From: Ogataea parapolymorpha DL-1 | Lineage: Eukaryota; Ascomycota; Pichiomycetes; Pichiales; Pichiaceae | DNA length: 64,000 nucleotides | Direction of reading: 5' to 3' | NCBI RefSeq assembly: GCF_000187245.1 | Contig: NC_027861.1 | Span: forward strand, 558,001 to 622,000 | The notes under the pieces: generated by a model | The model's database searches: none | What the model saw: only the letters and a program-made list of their open reading frames with translations | Told to the model about the DNA's origin: nothing | Position numbers and translations under genes: made by a program | Shown: positions 48,772 to 56,992 of the stretch, piece after piece | Layout: each line of letters starts with the position of its first letter | Numbering within the stretch: position 1 is the stretch's first letter

Positions 48772-49203
48772 TGGATATCTTTGATGGTCTCTAGTCGAGG
48801 AGCGCTTGGCTTTATATATCTTTGATTATGTGCTTAGCTGCTTCCAGAAACGGTCTCAATCATCTAAATTTGTGAATAGCGATAGCCAATATGGTCAATT
48901 GCACGCAGGTGGTGTAAACTGCAGCTATAGAGTGGTACCTGATTGGCTTCTCTGGTGCTCAGCAAGCGCACTTTTCGGTTTTTAACGAGCGGAAACAAAG
49001 GATAAAATTATAAGCCGCATGAAAATGCCTCTGAGTAAATTAGGACCCTGCACTGGGTGTAAAAAATGGCAAATGCCCGATACCGCCTTTTCGAGAGCGG
49101 AAAAACGAAGCCCACTTTTCTCGGACAACATCTCTACACTCCTTTTTGAGAAAAACTAAATCTCACTTGCTTAGCAAAGTATTACATAATAAATATATCC
49201 CGA
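48772..49203. promoter_or_regulatory. Promoter of the His-rich GPI gene
   Basis: 432 bp with no gene. On the minus strand a TATATA box (48813-48818) lies 42 bp upstream of the ATG. The remainder is unremarkable. Confidence 0.45.
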
Positions 49204-49395
49204 TCACAGGGCGTACAGAGCCAGCGCTCCAACAGCGGCTAGGGCTCCAACACGGACGGCAGGAGCGCCATCCTCGTAAGTTGAAATGGAAGCAGAAGTG
49301 CACTTCTCTTCAGTACAAGTGATAGTCAACGTCTCAGTACCATTGTAAGCGAAAGCACAGGTAGCCAAAGTAATAATAGCGAACGATAACTTCAT
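49204..49395 (-). CDS. Tiny (63-residue) GPI-anchored wall peptide, Ccw12-like core
   Basis: Begins at the ATG at 49395; a TTG-opened extension was dropped. Signal peptide about 1-16 (MKLSFAIITLATCAFA), then NGTETLTITCTEEKCTSASI, then a hydrophobic GPI-type tail (AVRVGALAAVGALALYAL). The TLTITCTEEKC block, with an N-glycosylation site before it, resembles the TLVTITSCEDHVC block of Ccw12, but the Thr/Ser stalk is almost absent. If processed at both ends, the mature peptide would be only about 25-30 residues. A TATATA at 49444-49449 is 50 bp upstream. Confidence 0.65.
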   Translation of the reverse strand: MKLSFAIITLATCAFAYNGTETLTITCTEEKCTSASISTYEDGAPAVRVGALAAVGALALYAL

Positions 49396-50283
49396 GGTGG
49401 TTTTGTTTGAAATTAACAAGAAAGAGAGCAGGCTGTGCTTCCTTATATACCTCTGTCTTATCTTACCCTTATCGCGCTCTGATCGAACCTTGCTGCATCT
49501 AACCCAATTTGATAAAAACAGATTTCCATTTACGGTAAAGTAATTAGTAACAGAAGTTTTAGTATTGGTGAAGCTGAGATATGGGTTTATTGAGTATTAA
49601 TGACTACTGAGGACTCCTATAGTAGCCTGAGCAACCTTGGAGTGCTGTAGTCATAGCTCCGACATTTTTGATGCTTTTGTCGTTCAGTTTCGTGTGTTCA
49701 AACCCAGCATTCGCCTCTCTAAGCCTCTATTCCAATATGAATCTTGCATCCAGGCAACACATAACTGCCCCAAATTGGGAACTCAGATTCTCCTTTCTGT
49801 TAATATCGAAAAATGCAATCTGCAGGCTTCATGACTAAGTACCCACTATAGCCAGAATCAGGTTGGAACGTATTGTTATTCGGATCCTTTCTAATGTTTG
49901 AAAGGATCCTGCAGCCATCCCAAGCTCTTATGAGATACGCAGTACCTGCTGCCTATAGGAGATTGGACTTTACTTGGAGATCAGTTCCCCTCATGATCAA
50001 TTCAAGGTTGCAAAGGTAGCCTAATTTGTCAAATTGACGCCAGGGAACTGAGCCATTCGTTTCATGCTAGCTGGTGGAAATACCCCTATTCCAAAAGTTT
50101 CGCTTCTCAAGCAAGTTGTTGCTGCTTTCAAACGTCTCGCATTATGCTGTATCTCCCGCAGATTAACCTCGTGATTAGGTAATCATAAGGAGGTCGAGAT
50201 ACAACGGGTAAACTTTAAAACAAAAAAAACGTAGATCAAACGACTGTTGTTTTAATCCAGCGAATATCCCATTGGCACAAATC
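49396..50283. promoter_or_regulatory. Long (888 bp) intergenic region with inverted repeats
   Basis: No gene is supported in either strand. Notable are a perfect 10-bp hairpin GGATCCTTTC / GAAAGGATCC with an 8-base loop (49882-49909), a 9-bp inverted repeat TCAGTTCCC / GGGAACTGA (49981-49989 and 50043-50051), and CTCCTATAG / CTATAGGAG (49613-49621 and 49953-49961). It serves as promoter for the tiny wall peptide and for the FHA gene. A structured RNA cannot be excluded; no tRNA or snRNA signature was found. Confidence 0.45.
49882..49909. repeat. Perfect 10-bp inverted repeat with 8-base loop
   Basis: Arms GGATCCTTTC and GAAAGGATCC, loop TAATGTTT. No poly-T follows, so it does not look like a Pol III terminator. 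Confidence 0.9.
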
Positions 50284-51750
50284 ATGTCTACCAAGGTCAG
50301 CAATGCCACGACAGATATACAACGGACGGACCAGCCTGTGTACCAGAGGAAGCGTTCGGCTTCCAAGACACAAAGCAATTACAACTCTGTGAATAATAGT
50401 GCCTTATATTCAGGGTCGTCGCTTTCAGGTCAGCCTGAGCCCCACGAGAGTGATCCACAGCCTCCACGCTTGCAGAAATTTGCCCACGTTGTAAAGTTTG
50501 TGTCTCCTGATCAATCACCGTCAGAATTTGTCAAGATCTTGAATGTTCCCCTCGCGCCGGAGTCTCTCAAGATTGGCCGTCAGAATGTGCCCAAAATCAC
50601 AAATAAAATAACAGATGGGTACTTTGACTCGCGTGTTCTTTCTAGAAATCATGCTGAGCTGTTTATCAAGGATAACAAACTGTACATTAGAGATCTAAAG
50701 TCGTCCAATGGAACATTCATTAATGATGAGAAACTAGAGCCACACAAGGAATATGAGCTGAAACTAGGCGACAAGTTAGACCTCGGAACCACGCTAGAGT
50801 CCCAAGTGGCACACAAGAAGATCACATGCAAGGTGGTGGAATTGACATACATGAGCCTAGAGGATTATGAAAATGTCATCAGCCAAACTTTGAGTAAAGG
50901 CGATCAAGAAAGCAAGAAATTAGAGCTATTTAACAGTTCATTAGATGCTCTGATTTTCAGCGACGTAATAGAGGAGCAAGAAGATTTAGTGCTGGAATCA
51001 CTTATGGATGAAGTCGCCCAAGTTGAAAAGAAAGAGACACCGAAGAAGAAAGAGGAGGACAAAATCGTGACTAACTTGAATATCAAGCAGTCAGCCAAGC
51101 TCGATGATGTGGTACGAAAACTCATCATATCGATTAATAACGAGTACATACAACAGCAGAGGCTTCGAGAGATTTCAAAGTTCATGAAGAATTATACACA
51201 GTATACTCCAAAAGCTTTTGCTTTGGGACAAAGTGACTCAGATGAGCGCGTTAAGGATTTAGAGGAGGAGTTGATAAGCCTAAGAGAGCAGCTAGCAGTT
51301 GCTCGTGCCAGTGAAACAGATGCCGCAGTGGCAGTCAAGGAAAAAGAGGAAGCTCATTCAAAAGTGCTGAAAGAATTGGAAAACGCTAAGTGCAGACTCG
51401 GTTCGGTTCTAGACGAATTAGAGAAAGAGAAAACCATGAAAATGCAGGCGCAAAAGGAAATATATTCTTTAGGGCTCAAGGTGGAAGAATTGACGCGACA
51501 ATTAGAGAGTTCCAAAGAGGTGTCTCCGTTGCCGACTGAGCCTTTGCCCCGAGCTGAAACGCCGAAACTTGAGGATGAAATGCATAATCAGAAACCCGAT
51601 GATATACAGACAAACGTCGAAAAGCCGCTTACCGTGCAACGTCAATCCCATACTATTCCAATATTTGTTGCCTCTACAATGATGATCGCCCTGACCATTG
51701 CATTATTATTTAAGTATGATCCCACTATTGTTTCGTGGACCTCAAACTAA
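50284..51750 (+). CDS. FAR10: FHA-domain tail-anchored protein, Far10/Vps64 (SLMAP-like)
   Basis: 488 residues from the ATG at 50284. FHA domain at about 85-190 with the GRQ, SRNHAELF and SSNGTFIND landmarks that bind phospho-Thr. A coiled coil follows (about 315-415), and a single membrane anchor near the C-terminus (HTIPIFVASTMMIALTIALLF). This layout is that of Far9 (Vps64) and Far10, members of the STRIPAK-like Far complex at the ER that controls pheromone arrest and TORC2 signalling. Far9 versus Far10 is not resolved. Its last 26 bases overlap the end of LIP2 on the other strand. Confidence 0.8.
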   Translation: MSTKVSNATTDIQRTDQPVYQRKRSASKTQSNYNSVNNSALYSGSSLSGQPEPHESDPQPPRLQKFAHVVKFVSPDQSPSEFVKILNVPLAPESLKIGRQNVPKITNKITDGYFDSRVLSRNHAELFIKDNKLYIRDLKSSNGTFINDEKLEPHKEYELKLGDKLDLGTTLESQVAHKKITCKVVELTYMSLEDYENVISQTLSKGDQESKKLELFNSSLDALIFSDVIEEQEDLVLESLMDEVAQVEKKETPKKKEEDKIVTNLNIKQSAKLDDVVRKLIISINNEYIQQQRLREISKFMKNYTQYTPKAFALGQSDSDERVKDLEEELISLREQLAVARASETDAAVAVKEKEEAHSKVLKELENAKCRLGSVLDELEKEKTMKMQAQKEIYSLGLKVEELTRQLESSKEVSPLPTEPLPRAETPKLEDEMHNQKPDDIQTNVEKPLTVQRQSHTIPIFVASTMMIALTIALLFKYDPTIVSWTSN

Positions 51751-52483
51751 GATTGGGGTGAGCTTCTATTCCAAGGCCCAGTCGATTAGCCAGGTGCTTA
51801 ACAAATGAATGAGCCAGTCTATCTATATCCACCACCTTACCGGTTTCTTCCTTGATTGACGTCTGCTGGTACTGGTCGAGACCGCAAAGCACTATTCTCG
51901 GATCGTTTACATATGACAGGTCTGGAAATGCGTTGATTGATATTCCGTGAGATGTTATCGATCGTTGCAAGTTCACTCCTATGGAGGCAATTTTCCGCAA
52001 CCCGTTATTATCGACCCAGACTCCCGTGTTCTCAGTGGTCACCGCATTAAGACCCACCCAAGATTCTTTCAAAGTTTCTATTGCGCATTGTTCGAGCAAG
52101 GATACATAGCATTTTGATTTAAGACCCTTGAACTCGCTTAAATCTATTATTGGATATAATACCAGTTGTCCCGGACCATGGTACGTGATCTGGCCTCCTC
52201 TGGATGTCTGTACAAATTTAGCATTTTTTATGACTTCTATGAATTGTCGGCGCTCAGGAGTTGTATTGATCCGTTCTCGTTTGCCACCAGTGTACGTGTG
52301 TTGGAATTGGAAAGATAGGACTGTAGGCCTATCATTTGGTATCTTGTTCTTTTTATTTTCAAGCATTTCTGAGACAAGTTGCTCCTGTATTTGGTTGCCT
52401 TGCTCATAGCATAGGATTTTGTCATAGTGCGCATGTCGCAGAACGGAGTTGAGGTTTCGCGGTGAGTACCTTGAGCAGGCCAT
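51725..52483 (-). CDS. LIP2: Octanoyl-[acyl carrier protein]:protein octanoyltransferase (LipB type)
   Basis: 252 residues. Mitochondrial enzyme that moves octanoyl from ACP to lipoyl domains. Signature RGGQITYHGPGQLVLYPIID, then NTGVWVDNNGLRKIASIGV and HGISINAFPDL, which contain the catalytic Lys region. The conserved LipB Cys appears in VLCGLDQ. The N-terminus (MACSRYSPRNLNSVLRHAHYD) is basic, fitting a mitochondrial presequence. It is divergent from TOP3 (68 bp between starts) and overlaps FAR10 at the 3' end. Confidence 0.93.
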   Translation of the reverse strand: MACSRYSPRNLNSVLRHAHYDKILCYEQGNQIQEQLVSEMLENKKNKIPNDRPTVLSFQFQHTYTGGKRERINTTPERRQFIEVIKNAKFVQTSRGGQITYHGPGQLVLYPIIDLSEFKGLKSKCYVSLLEQCAIETLKESWVGLNAVTTENTGVWVDNNGLRKIASIGVNLQRSITSHGISINAFPDLSYVNDPRIVLCGLDQYQQTSIKEETGKVVDIDRLAHSFVKHLANRLGLGIEAHPNLSLRSTKQ

Positions 52484-52551
52484 TGTGCAAAATATTTCAC
52501 AGACAAAGTGTTACATAATCAGATCAAAATATTTATCATTTTCAACGCGTC

Positions 52552-54441
52552 ATGAGGGTTCTATGTGTTGCCGAGAAACCTGCCATCGCGAAAGCAGTGG
52601 CTTTCATACTTGGAGGGGGGCGTGTATCTACGCGAGAAACAAAGGTAGGATGGATCAAAAACTACGATTTCGACTTCAATTTCCCGCAATTCGGAAGTTG
52701 TCAGGTTACCATGACCGCAGTGACTGGCCACATTACCACGATAGATTTCCCTGAGAATTACGGTTGGGGAAAATGCGAGCACTCGAGTCTATTTGATGCA
52801 CCTGTTCTCACGAAATACACAGACAAAAATTCCATGAACATTGCCAAAAATATCACTGATGAAGCTTCACGATCTAATGTGTTGATGATTTGGACAGATT
52901 GCGATCGGGAGGGAGAGTATATTGGATACGAAATTATGGAGCAAGCACGAAAGAAAAACCCGAGCATTAACTTGGAGACCACTCAACGAGCACATTTCTC
53001 CCATCTTGAACGGTCGCACGTGATTCGGGCTGCGTGCAATACCACGAAATTAGATCAAAAGGCGATCGACGCCGTGCTGACACGTATGGAACTTGATTTA
53101 CGTACAGGATCCAGCTTCACGCGGCTTCTCACGGATTTGTTCAGACGAAATTTTAGATATGACAACGTTGTGTCTTATGGTGGGTGTCAGTTTCCTACCC
53201 TCGGTTTTGTGGTTGACCGTTACAAACGAATCAAGAACTTTGTGCCGGAGGATTTCTGGTATTTGAACCTCACTTTCAAAAAGAAGAATGACAAAGCCAA
53301 AGGAACAACATCGGCCACATGGACTAGAGGCCATTTATTCGATAGATTCGCGGCCCTATGCATATATCAAAATTGTATCGAGATGGATGGTAATGAGGCA
53401 ACAGTGGTATCGCTCGACACGAAACCAACCTCAAACTGGGCTCCTTTGCCACTTACCACCGTCGAGATGCAGAAAGACTGTGCTAGATTTTTCAAATTCA
53501 GCGCAAAGCAAACGCTCACCATTGCAGAAAAGCTGTACAATTCTGGATTTATTTCTTATCCCAGGACCGAAACCGACCGATTTCCCAAGAACATGGATCT
53601 CAAAAAACTGATCCAATCGCAAACACAGTCTCAAACATGGGGTCAGTATGCCCAAATGTTGTTAAACGACGGTAGCAAATTCAGGCAGCCGAGAGAGGGC
53701 TCCCACGACGACAAAGCACACCCTCCTATTCATCCTGTTATTTTCACGAGTGGAGAGTCATTGAACGCAAACGAGCGAAAGCTTTACGAATACGTGGTGC
53801 GACGATTTTTGGGATGTTGCTCTAAAGATGCCACCGGATTGAGAACTAGTTTGACTCTCAAATGGGGGACAGAAACTTTCACGACTTCGGGACTCATTGT
53901 TAAAGAACTCAATTACTTGGAAGTATATGTCTACAATTCGTGGGAGTCATCCAAGTCCAAGATTCCGGAAGTTCAGGCCGGGGATAAGGTTACCCTAGCC
54001 TCTGCACAGTTATCCACAGGGAAAACATCACCTCCTAGTCCTCTCACCGAGCCAGAATTGATTGCGCTGATGGATATCAACGGAATTGGCACCGATGCCA
54101 CAATCGCCGAGCATATTGAAAAGATTATAGAGCGCTCATATGTCACCAAAGAAGATCAGGGCCGCGGAAAGTCCAAGTCCAAGGTTCTCATTCCAACAGA
54201 GCTCGGTTATGCCTTGGCAGAAGGGTTCAGCCAAATCGGCTTTGATAGCATGTCCTTGACTAAACCTTTCTTGCGCAAAAATCTAGAGGTCAAACTGAAA
54301 GCAATTTGCGAGGGATCTATTCAAAGAGAGCAGGTGCTTCAGGAAATAGGGTCAATGTATCGCGAAGCATTCGCTTTGACCAGCCGCAGCTCACGTCTTC
54401 TGGCGGACAGTTATCGAACTGTGACGGCCAGCAACGCTTAG
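52552..54441 (+). CDS. TOP3: DNA topoisomerase III
   Basis: 629 residues (656 in Saccharomyces). Type IA enzyme that works with Sgs1 and Rmi1 to dissolve recombination intermediates. TOPRIM domain at the N-terminus (MRVLCVAEKPAIAKAVA and the WTDCDREGEYIGYE acidic triad), catalytic Y336 in GFISYPRTETDRF, and the GIGTDATIAEHIEKI block. There is no C-terminal zinc-finger array, as in yeast. The stop overlaps the stop of NUP42 (54438-54441). Confidence 0.96.
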   Translation: MRVLCVAEKPAIAKAVAFILGGGRVSTRETKVGWIKNYDFDFNFPQFGSCQVTMTAVTGHITTIDFPENYGWGKCEHSSLFDAPVLTKYTDKNSMNIAKNITDEASRSNVLMIWTDCDREGEYIGYEIMEQARKKNPSINLETTQRAHFSHLERSHVIRAACNTTKLDQKAIDAVLTRMELDLRTGSSFTRLLTDLFRRNFRYDNVVSYGGCQFPTLGFVVDRYKRIKNFVPEDFWYLNLTFKKKNDKAKGTTSATWTRGHLFDRFAALCIYQNCIEMDGNEATVVSLDTKPTSNWAPLPLTTVEMQKDCARFFKFSAKQTLTIAEKLYNSGFISYPRTETDRFPKNMDLKKLIQSQTQSQTWGQYAQMLLNDGSKFRQPREGSHDDKAHPPIHPVIFTSGESLNANERKLYEYVVRRFLGCCSKDATGLRTSLTLKWGTETFTTSGLIVKELNYLEVYVYNSWESSKSKIPEVQAGDKVTLASAQLSTGKTSPPSPLTEPELIALMDINGIGTDATIAEHIEKIIERSYVTKEDQGRGKSKSKVLIPTELGYALAEGFSQIGFDSMSLTKPFLRKNLEVKLKAICEGSIQREQVLQEIGSMYREAFALTSRSSRLLADSYRTVTASNA

Positions 54442-55868
54442 CACATCTCGAGTGGAGGAGGAACATCCGGGACCAGTCCCAGAGTAAAGTGCTCGGCCTT
54501 AAACTCATTAATAATAGATTCGGACAAGTCGTCAATTTTGGTTTGTTGCTCTTCTATTCCAGCCTGTTTGAATTCTGTAGGAGTAGGGTATGTAGTTTGT
54601 CCAAAGGATGTCGCATTTGGTTGTCCGAAAGGCGAGTTTTGAGCCTGTCCAAAAGGCGTAGACGATGGCTGTGTGAAAGGTGACGAGCTGCTGACATTGT
54701 TGGTCGCAGCTTGGCCAAAAGGATTAGCATTAGCGGTAGGCTGGCCAAAAGGAGAAGCTTTTTGAGCCCCAAATGCGCCAAACCCAGATTTTCCAAAAGC
54801 GGAAGATGTCTGCGGGTTTCCAAAAGGACCAGCGTTAGACGTAGTGGACTGTAATCCTGCTCCAAAAGGACTGGGCTGAATCGTACTAGTCTGGCCCCCA
54901 AAAGGACTAGGAGCTGTTTTTTGGCCGCCAAAGGGACCAGCAGAGGACGAAGCACCAGCAGTGACTCCATTAGGAAACGACGTCGTAGTTGAATTCATTG
55001 TGTTGCCAGACACCGCGCCAAATGGACTGGCAGTGCTTGCGGATGCATTGGATTGGCCTCCAAATGGATTTGGTTTGGCACTTGCAAAAGCTCCCGTCGG
55101 CTGTCCAAAACCTGTTTTGCCAAAACCCGAGGAAACTCCTGAAGAGCTACCAAATGGATTAGATGCGTTGTTTGTGTTGGTTTGTGATCCAAAGGGGTTG
55201 GGTTTGGACCCAAAACCTGCACTTCCAAAAGAGGGAGTGTTGGATGATGCAAATGGGTTAGTGTTAGTTGTCGCTGCTGTGCCAAACGGATTGGATTGCG
55301 CTGCAGGTGCCCCAAAAAGATTTTTAGCGGAACCGAAAGAGGAACTCTGCTGATTGAAAGGCGATGCACCTCGATTTCCAAACGGTAAGGATGACGATGA
55401 AGATGGGGCAGGGTTCATATCGATAGAGAAATTGATGAAAGGCTTGACATCTGCTGGATTTTTCTCTGCTGCTAATTGCAAATATCTGGCAGCTTTTTGG
55501 GCATCTTTCCGCACAAATTCCAGGCATTTAATCATGTCTTGTTTTCGACTATTATATTCACGAACAGCAGTATCTGGGTTTTGATAATATTGAACCCGTA
55601 ACTCCTCGTACGACATGTCTCGTCCGCTTATGATGTTTACGTTCGCGGGCGGGGGCAAACTGAAAGCAGTCAATATCGCACCATTGCGAACATCAGGCAG
55701 TATGGCATCGATATTCTTTCTTATGTCTTCTGTCTTGGCCTGTAAGGAGGAGGCAGATGTAAAGCTCTTCAAATCCTCATGTCCATTTTTGATGTGAAGA
55801 TTGTGACATCGGTTTCCATAGCGGCAGTTGCCATTTTGGAAATACGGGCACACCTTTCTTTGAGACAT
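54438..55868 (-). CDS. NUP42: FG nucleoporin Nup42 (CCCH type)
   Basis: 476 residues from the ATG at 55868; an upstream GTG/ATG-less extension was dropped. An N-terminal CCCH zinc finger (VCPYFQNGNCRYGNRCHNLH) is followed by a helical region to about 150 and then a long array of PFG, GFG and SFG repeats to about 430. The C-terminal helix (EFKAEHFTLGLVPDVPPPLE) is the Gle1-binding motif of Nup42. It acts at the cytoplasmic side of the pore with Gle1 and Dbp5 in mRNA export. It is divergent from ARV1 (49 bp) and convergent with TOP3. Confidence 0.93.
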   Translation of the reverse strand: MSQRKVCPYFQNGNCRYGNRCHNLHIKNGHEDLKSFTSASSLQAKTEDIRKNIDAILPDVRNGAILTAFSLPPPANVNIISGRDMSYEELRVQYYQNPDTAVREYNSRKQDMIKCLEFVRKDAQKAARYLQLAAEKNPADVKPFINFSIDMNPAPSSSSSLPFGNRGASPFNQQSSSFGSAKNLFGAPAAQSNPFGTAATTNTNPFASSNTPSFGSAGFGSKPNPFGSQTNTNNASNPFGSSSGVSSGFGKTGFGQPTGAFASAKPNPFGGQSNASASTASPFGAVSGNTMNSTTTSFPNGVTAGASSSAGPFGGQKTAPSPFGGQTSTIQPSPFGAGLQSTTSNAGPFGNPQTSSAFGKSGFGAFGAQKASPFGQPTANANPFGQAATNNVSSSSPFTQPSSTPFGQAQNSPFGQPNATSFGQTTYPTPTEFKQAGIEEQQTKIDDLSESIINEFKAEHFTLGLVPDVPPPLEMC

Positions 55869-55917
55869 GCAAATTAATAAATAATATTTAAAAAAAAAAG
55901 ATCGTTTAGTTTTGAGC

Positions 55918-56958
55918 ATGATTTGTGTGGAGTGCTCTACACCCATTCAGACTCTTTATGAGAAATATAAGGGAGACCATATTCGATTGACGATATGTGC
56001 CAACTGTCACAAGGTTGCAGACCGATATATCGAATTTGATAAGGTGCTGTTATTCATTGATCTCATGCTTTTGAAACCTCAGGCCTACAGACACACGATC
56101 TACAACCAATCGCTGAACTACGGAGCAGATATTGAAGATGGAAAAGGAGATTTGCAAAGCCAGAAACGAACTTTTTTCCAACGACATGGCCCATTCTTGC
56201 GCCTGTTGGTGCTTATGCTTCTATTCGAGGTCTATTTGACCTGGGCCTACGAGGAAAAGAATTATTTGGAAAACATATACAGAACGTCATTGATCAATCG
56301 GATTGTCTTGGAATTACCAAGAATCATGTCACAGTATTCGTTTTTTTTAACAAAGGCCGTTCTCGATACCGTTGTTCTGCATTTGTCGCTTCAATTCTTC
56401 ATCTACAAAGTCCTTGAATTTGGATACCCAATTACAGTCGAATTTGAAAATCATGCGTCTCTGTCGTCTTCCAAAGCTTTGTCTCCGAATGAATTGCCTC
56501 GATTAACAAGGTCTGCATCCTCCTCTTCGTCTACATCATCAAGCCCCACGAATATTCAAAGAGTCCACTTTTCCAGAGATTATTTCATTAGCATCATTTC
56601 CTCAACCATTCTTCTTTCCAACCTTATCAAGCTCTTCCCGATTGTGATGCTTATCTGGCCATACGATATATTTATCCTCAATATCACAGCGAACATGGTA
56701 CAAATCATACATCTTGTCATCCTTATTGAAGCCATCCACATCGTATTACTACAAAATCAGAACAACCACTATTGGAAAATCTCCTTGATCGTCTTTACGA
56801 GCCATGTCATCAAGCTTGTTGTCACCAGACTTTTGATTATGTCAGTCTTCCGCCTCATGTACCACCTATCATTTAAAACACTTATACTGGATGAAATGCA
56901 TCAACTCCAATTGAAGCTGGAGTTGGTGACTGAATTGTTCAAATATCTCGGTCTTTGA
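55918..56958 (+). CDS. ARV1: Arv1, ER sterol/sphingolipid and GPI homeostasis protein
   Basis: 346 residues from the ATG at 55918. The N-terminal Arv1 homology domain has a zinc ribbon with C3, C6, C27 and C30 and the YKGDHIRLTICANCHKVADRYIE block, followed by FIDLMLLKPQAYRHTIYN. Several membrane spans follow, with a Ser-rich cytosolic loop near 198-225. Arv1 is an ER membrane protein implicated in sterol transport and in delivering GPI intermediates; it neighbours other lipid- and GPI-linked genes here. Its length is a little greater than Saccharomyces Arv1 (321). Confidence 0.93.
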   Translation: MICVECSTPIQTLYEKYKGDHIRLTICANCHKVADRYIEFDKVLLFIDLMLLKPQAYRHTIYNQSLNYGADIEDGKGDLQSQKRTFFQRHGPFLRLLVLMLLFEVYLTWAYEEKNYLENIYRTSLINRIVLELPRIMSQYSFFLTKAVLDTVVLHLSLQFFIYKVLEFGYPITVEFENHASLSSSKALSPNELPRLTRSASSSSSTSSSPTNIQRVHFSRDYFISIISSTILLSNLIKLFPIVMLIWPYDIFILNITANMVQIIHLVILIEAIHIVLLQNQNNHYWKISLIVFTSHVIKLVVTRLLIMSVFRLMYHLSFKTLILDEMHQLQLKLELVTELFKYLGL

Positions 56959-56992
56959 ATATCGCTCTTCATATATTCGCGCTCTATAGATT

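Noticed and set aside
54554..55381. Leu/Pro-rich frames in the NUP42 region
   Set aside because: They are alternative readings of the FG-repeat coding DNA.
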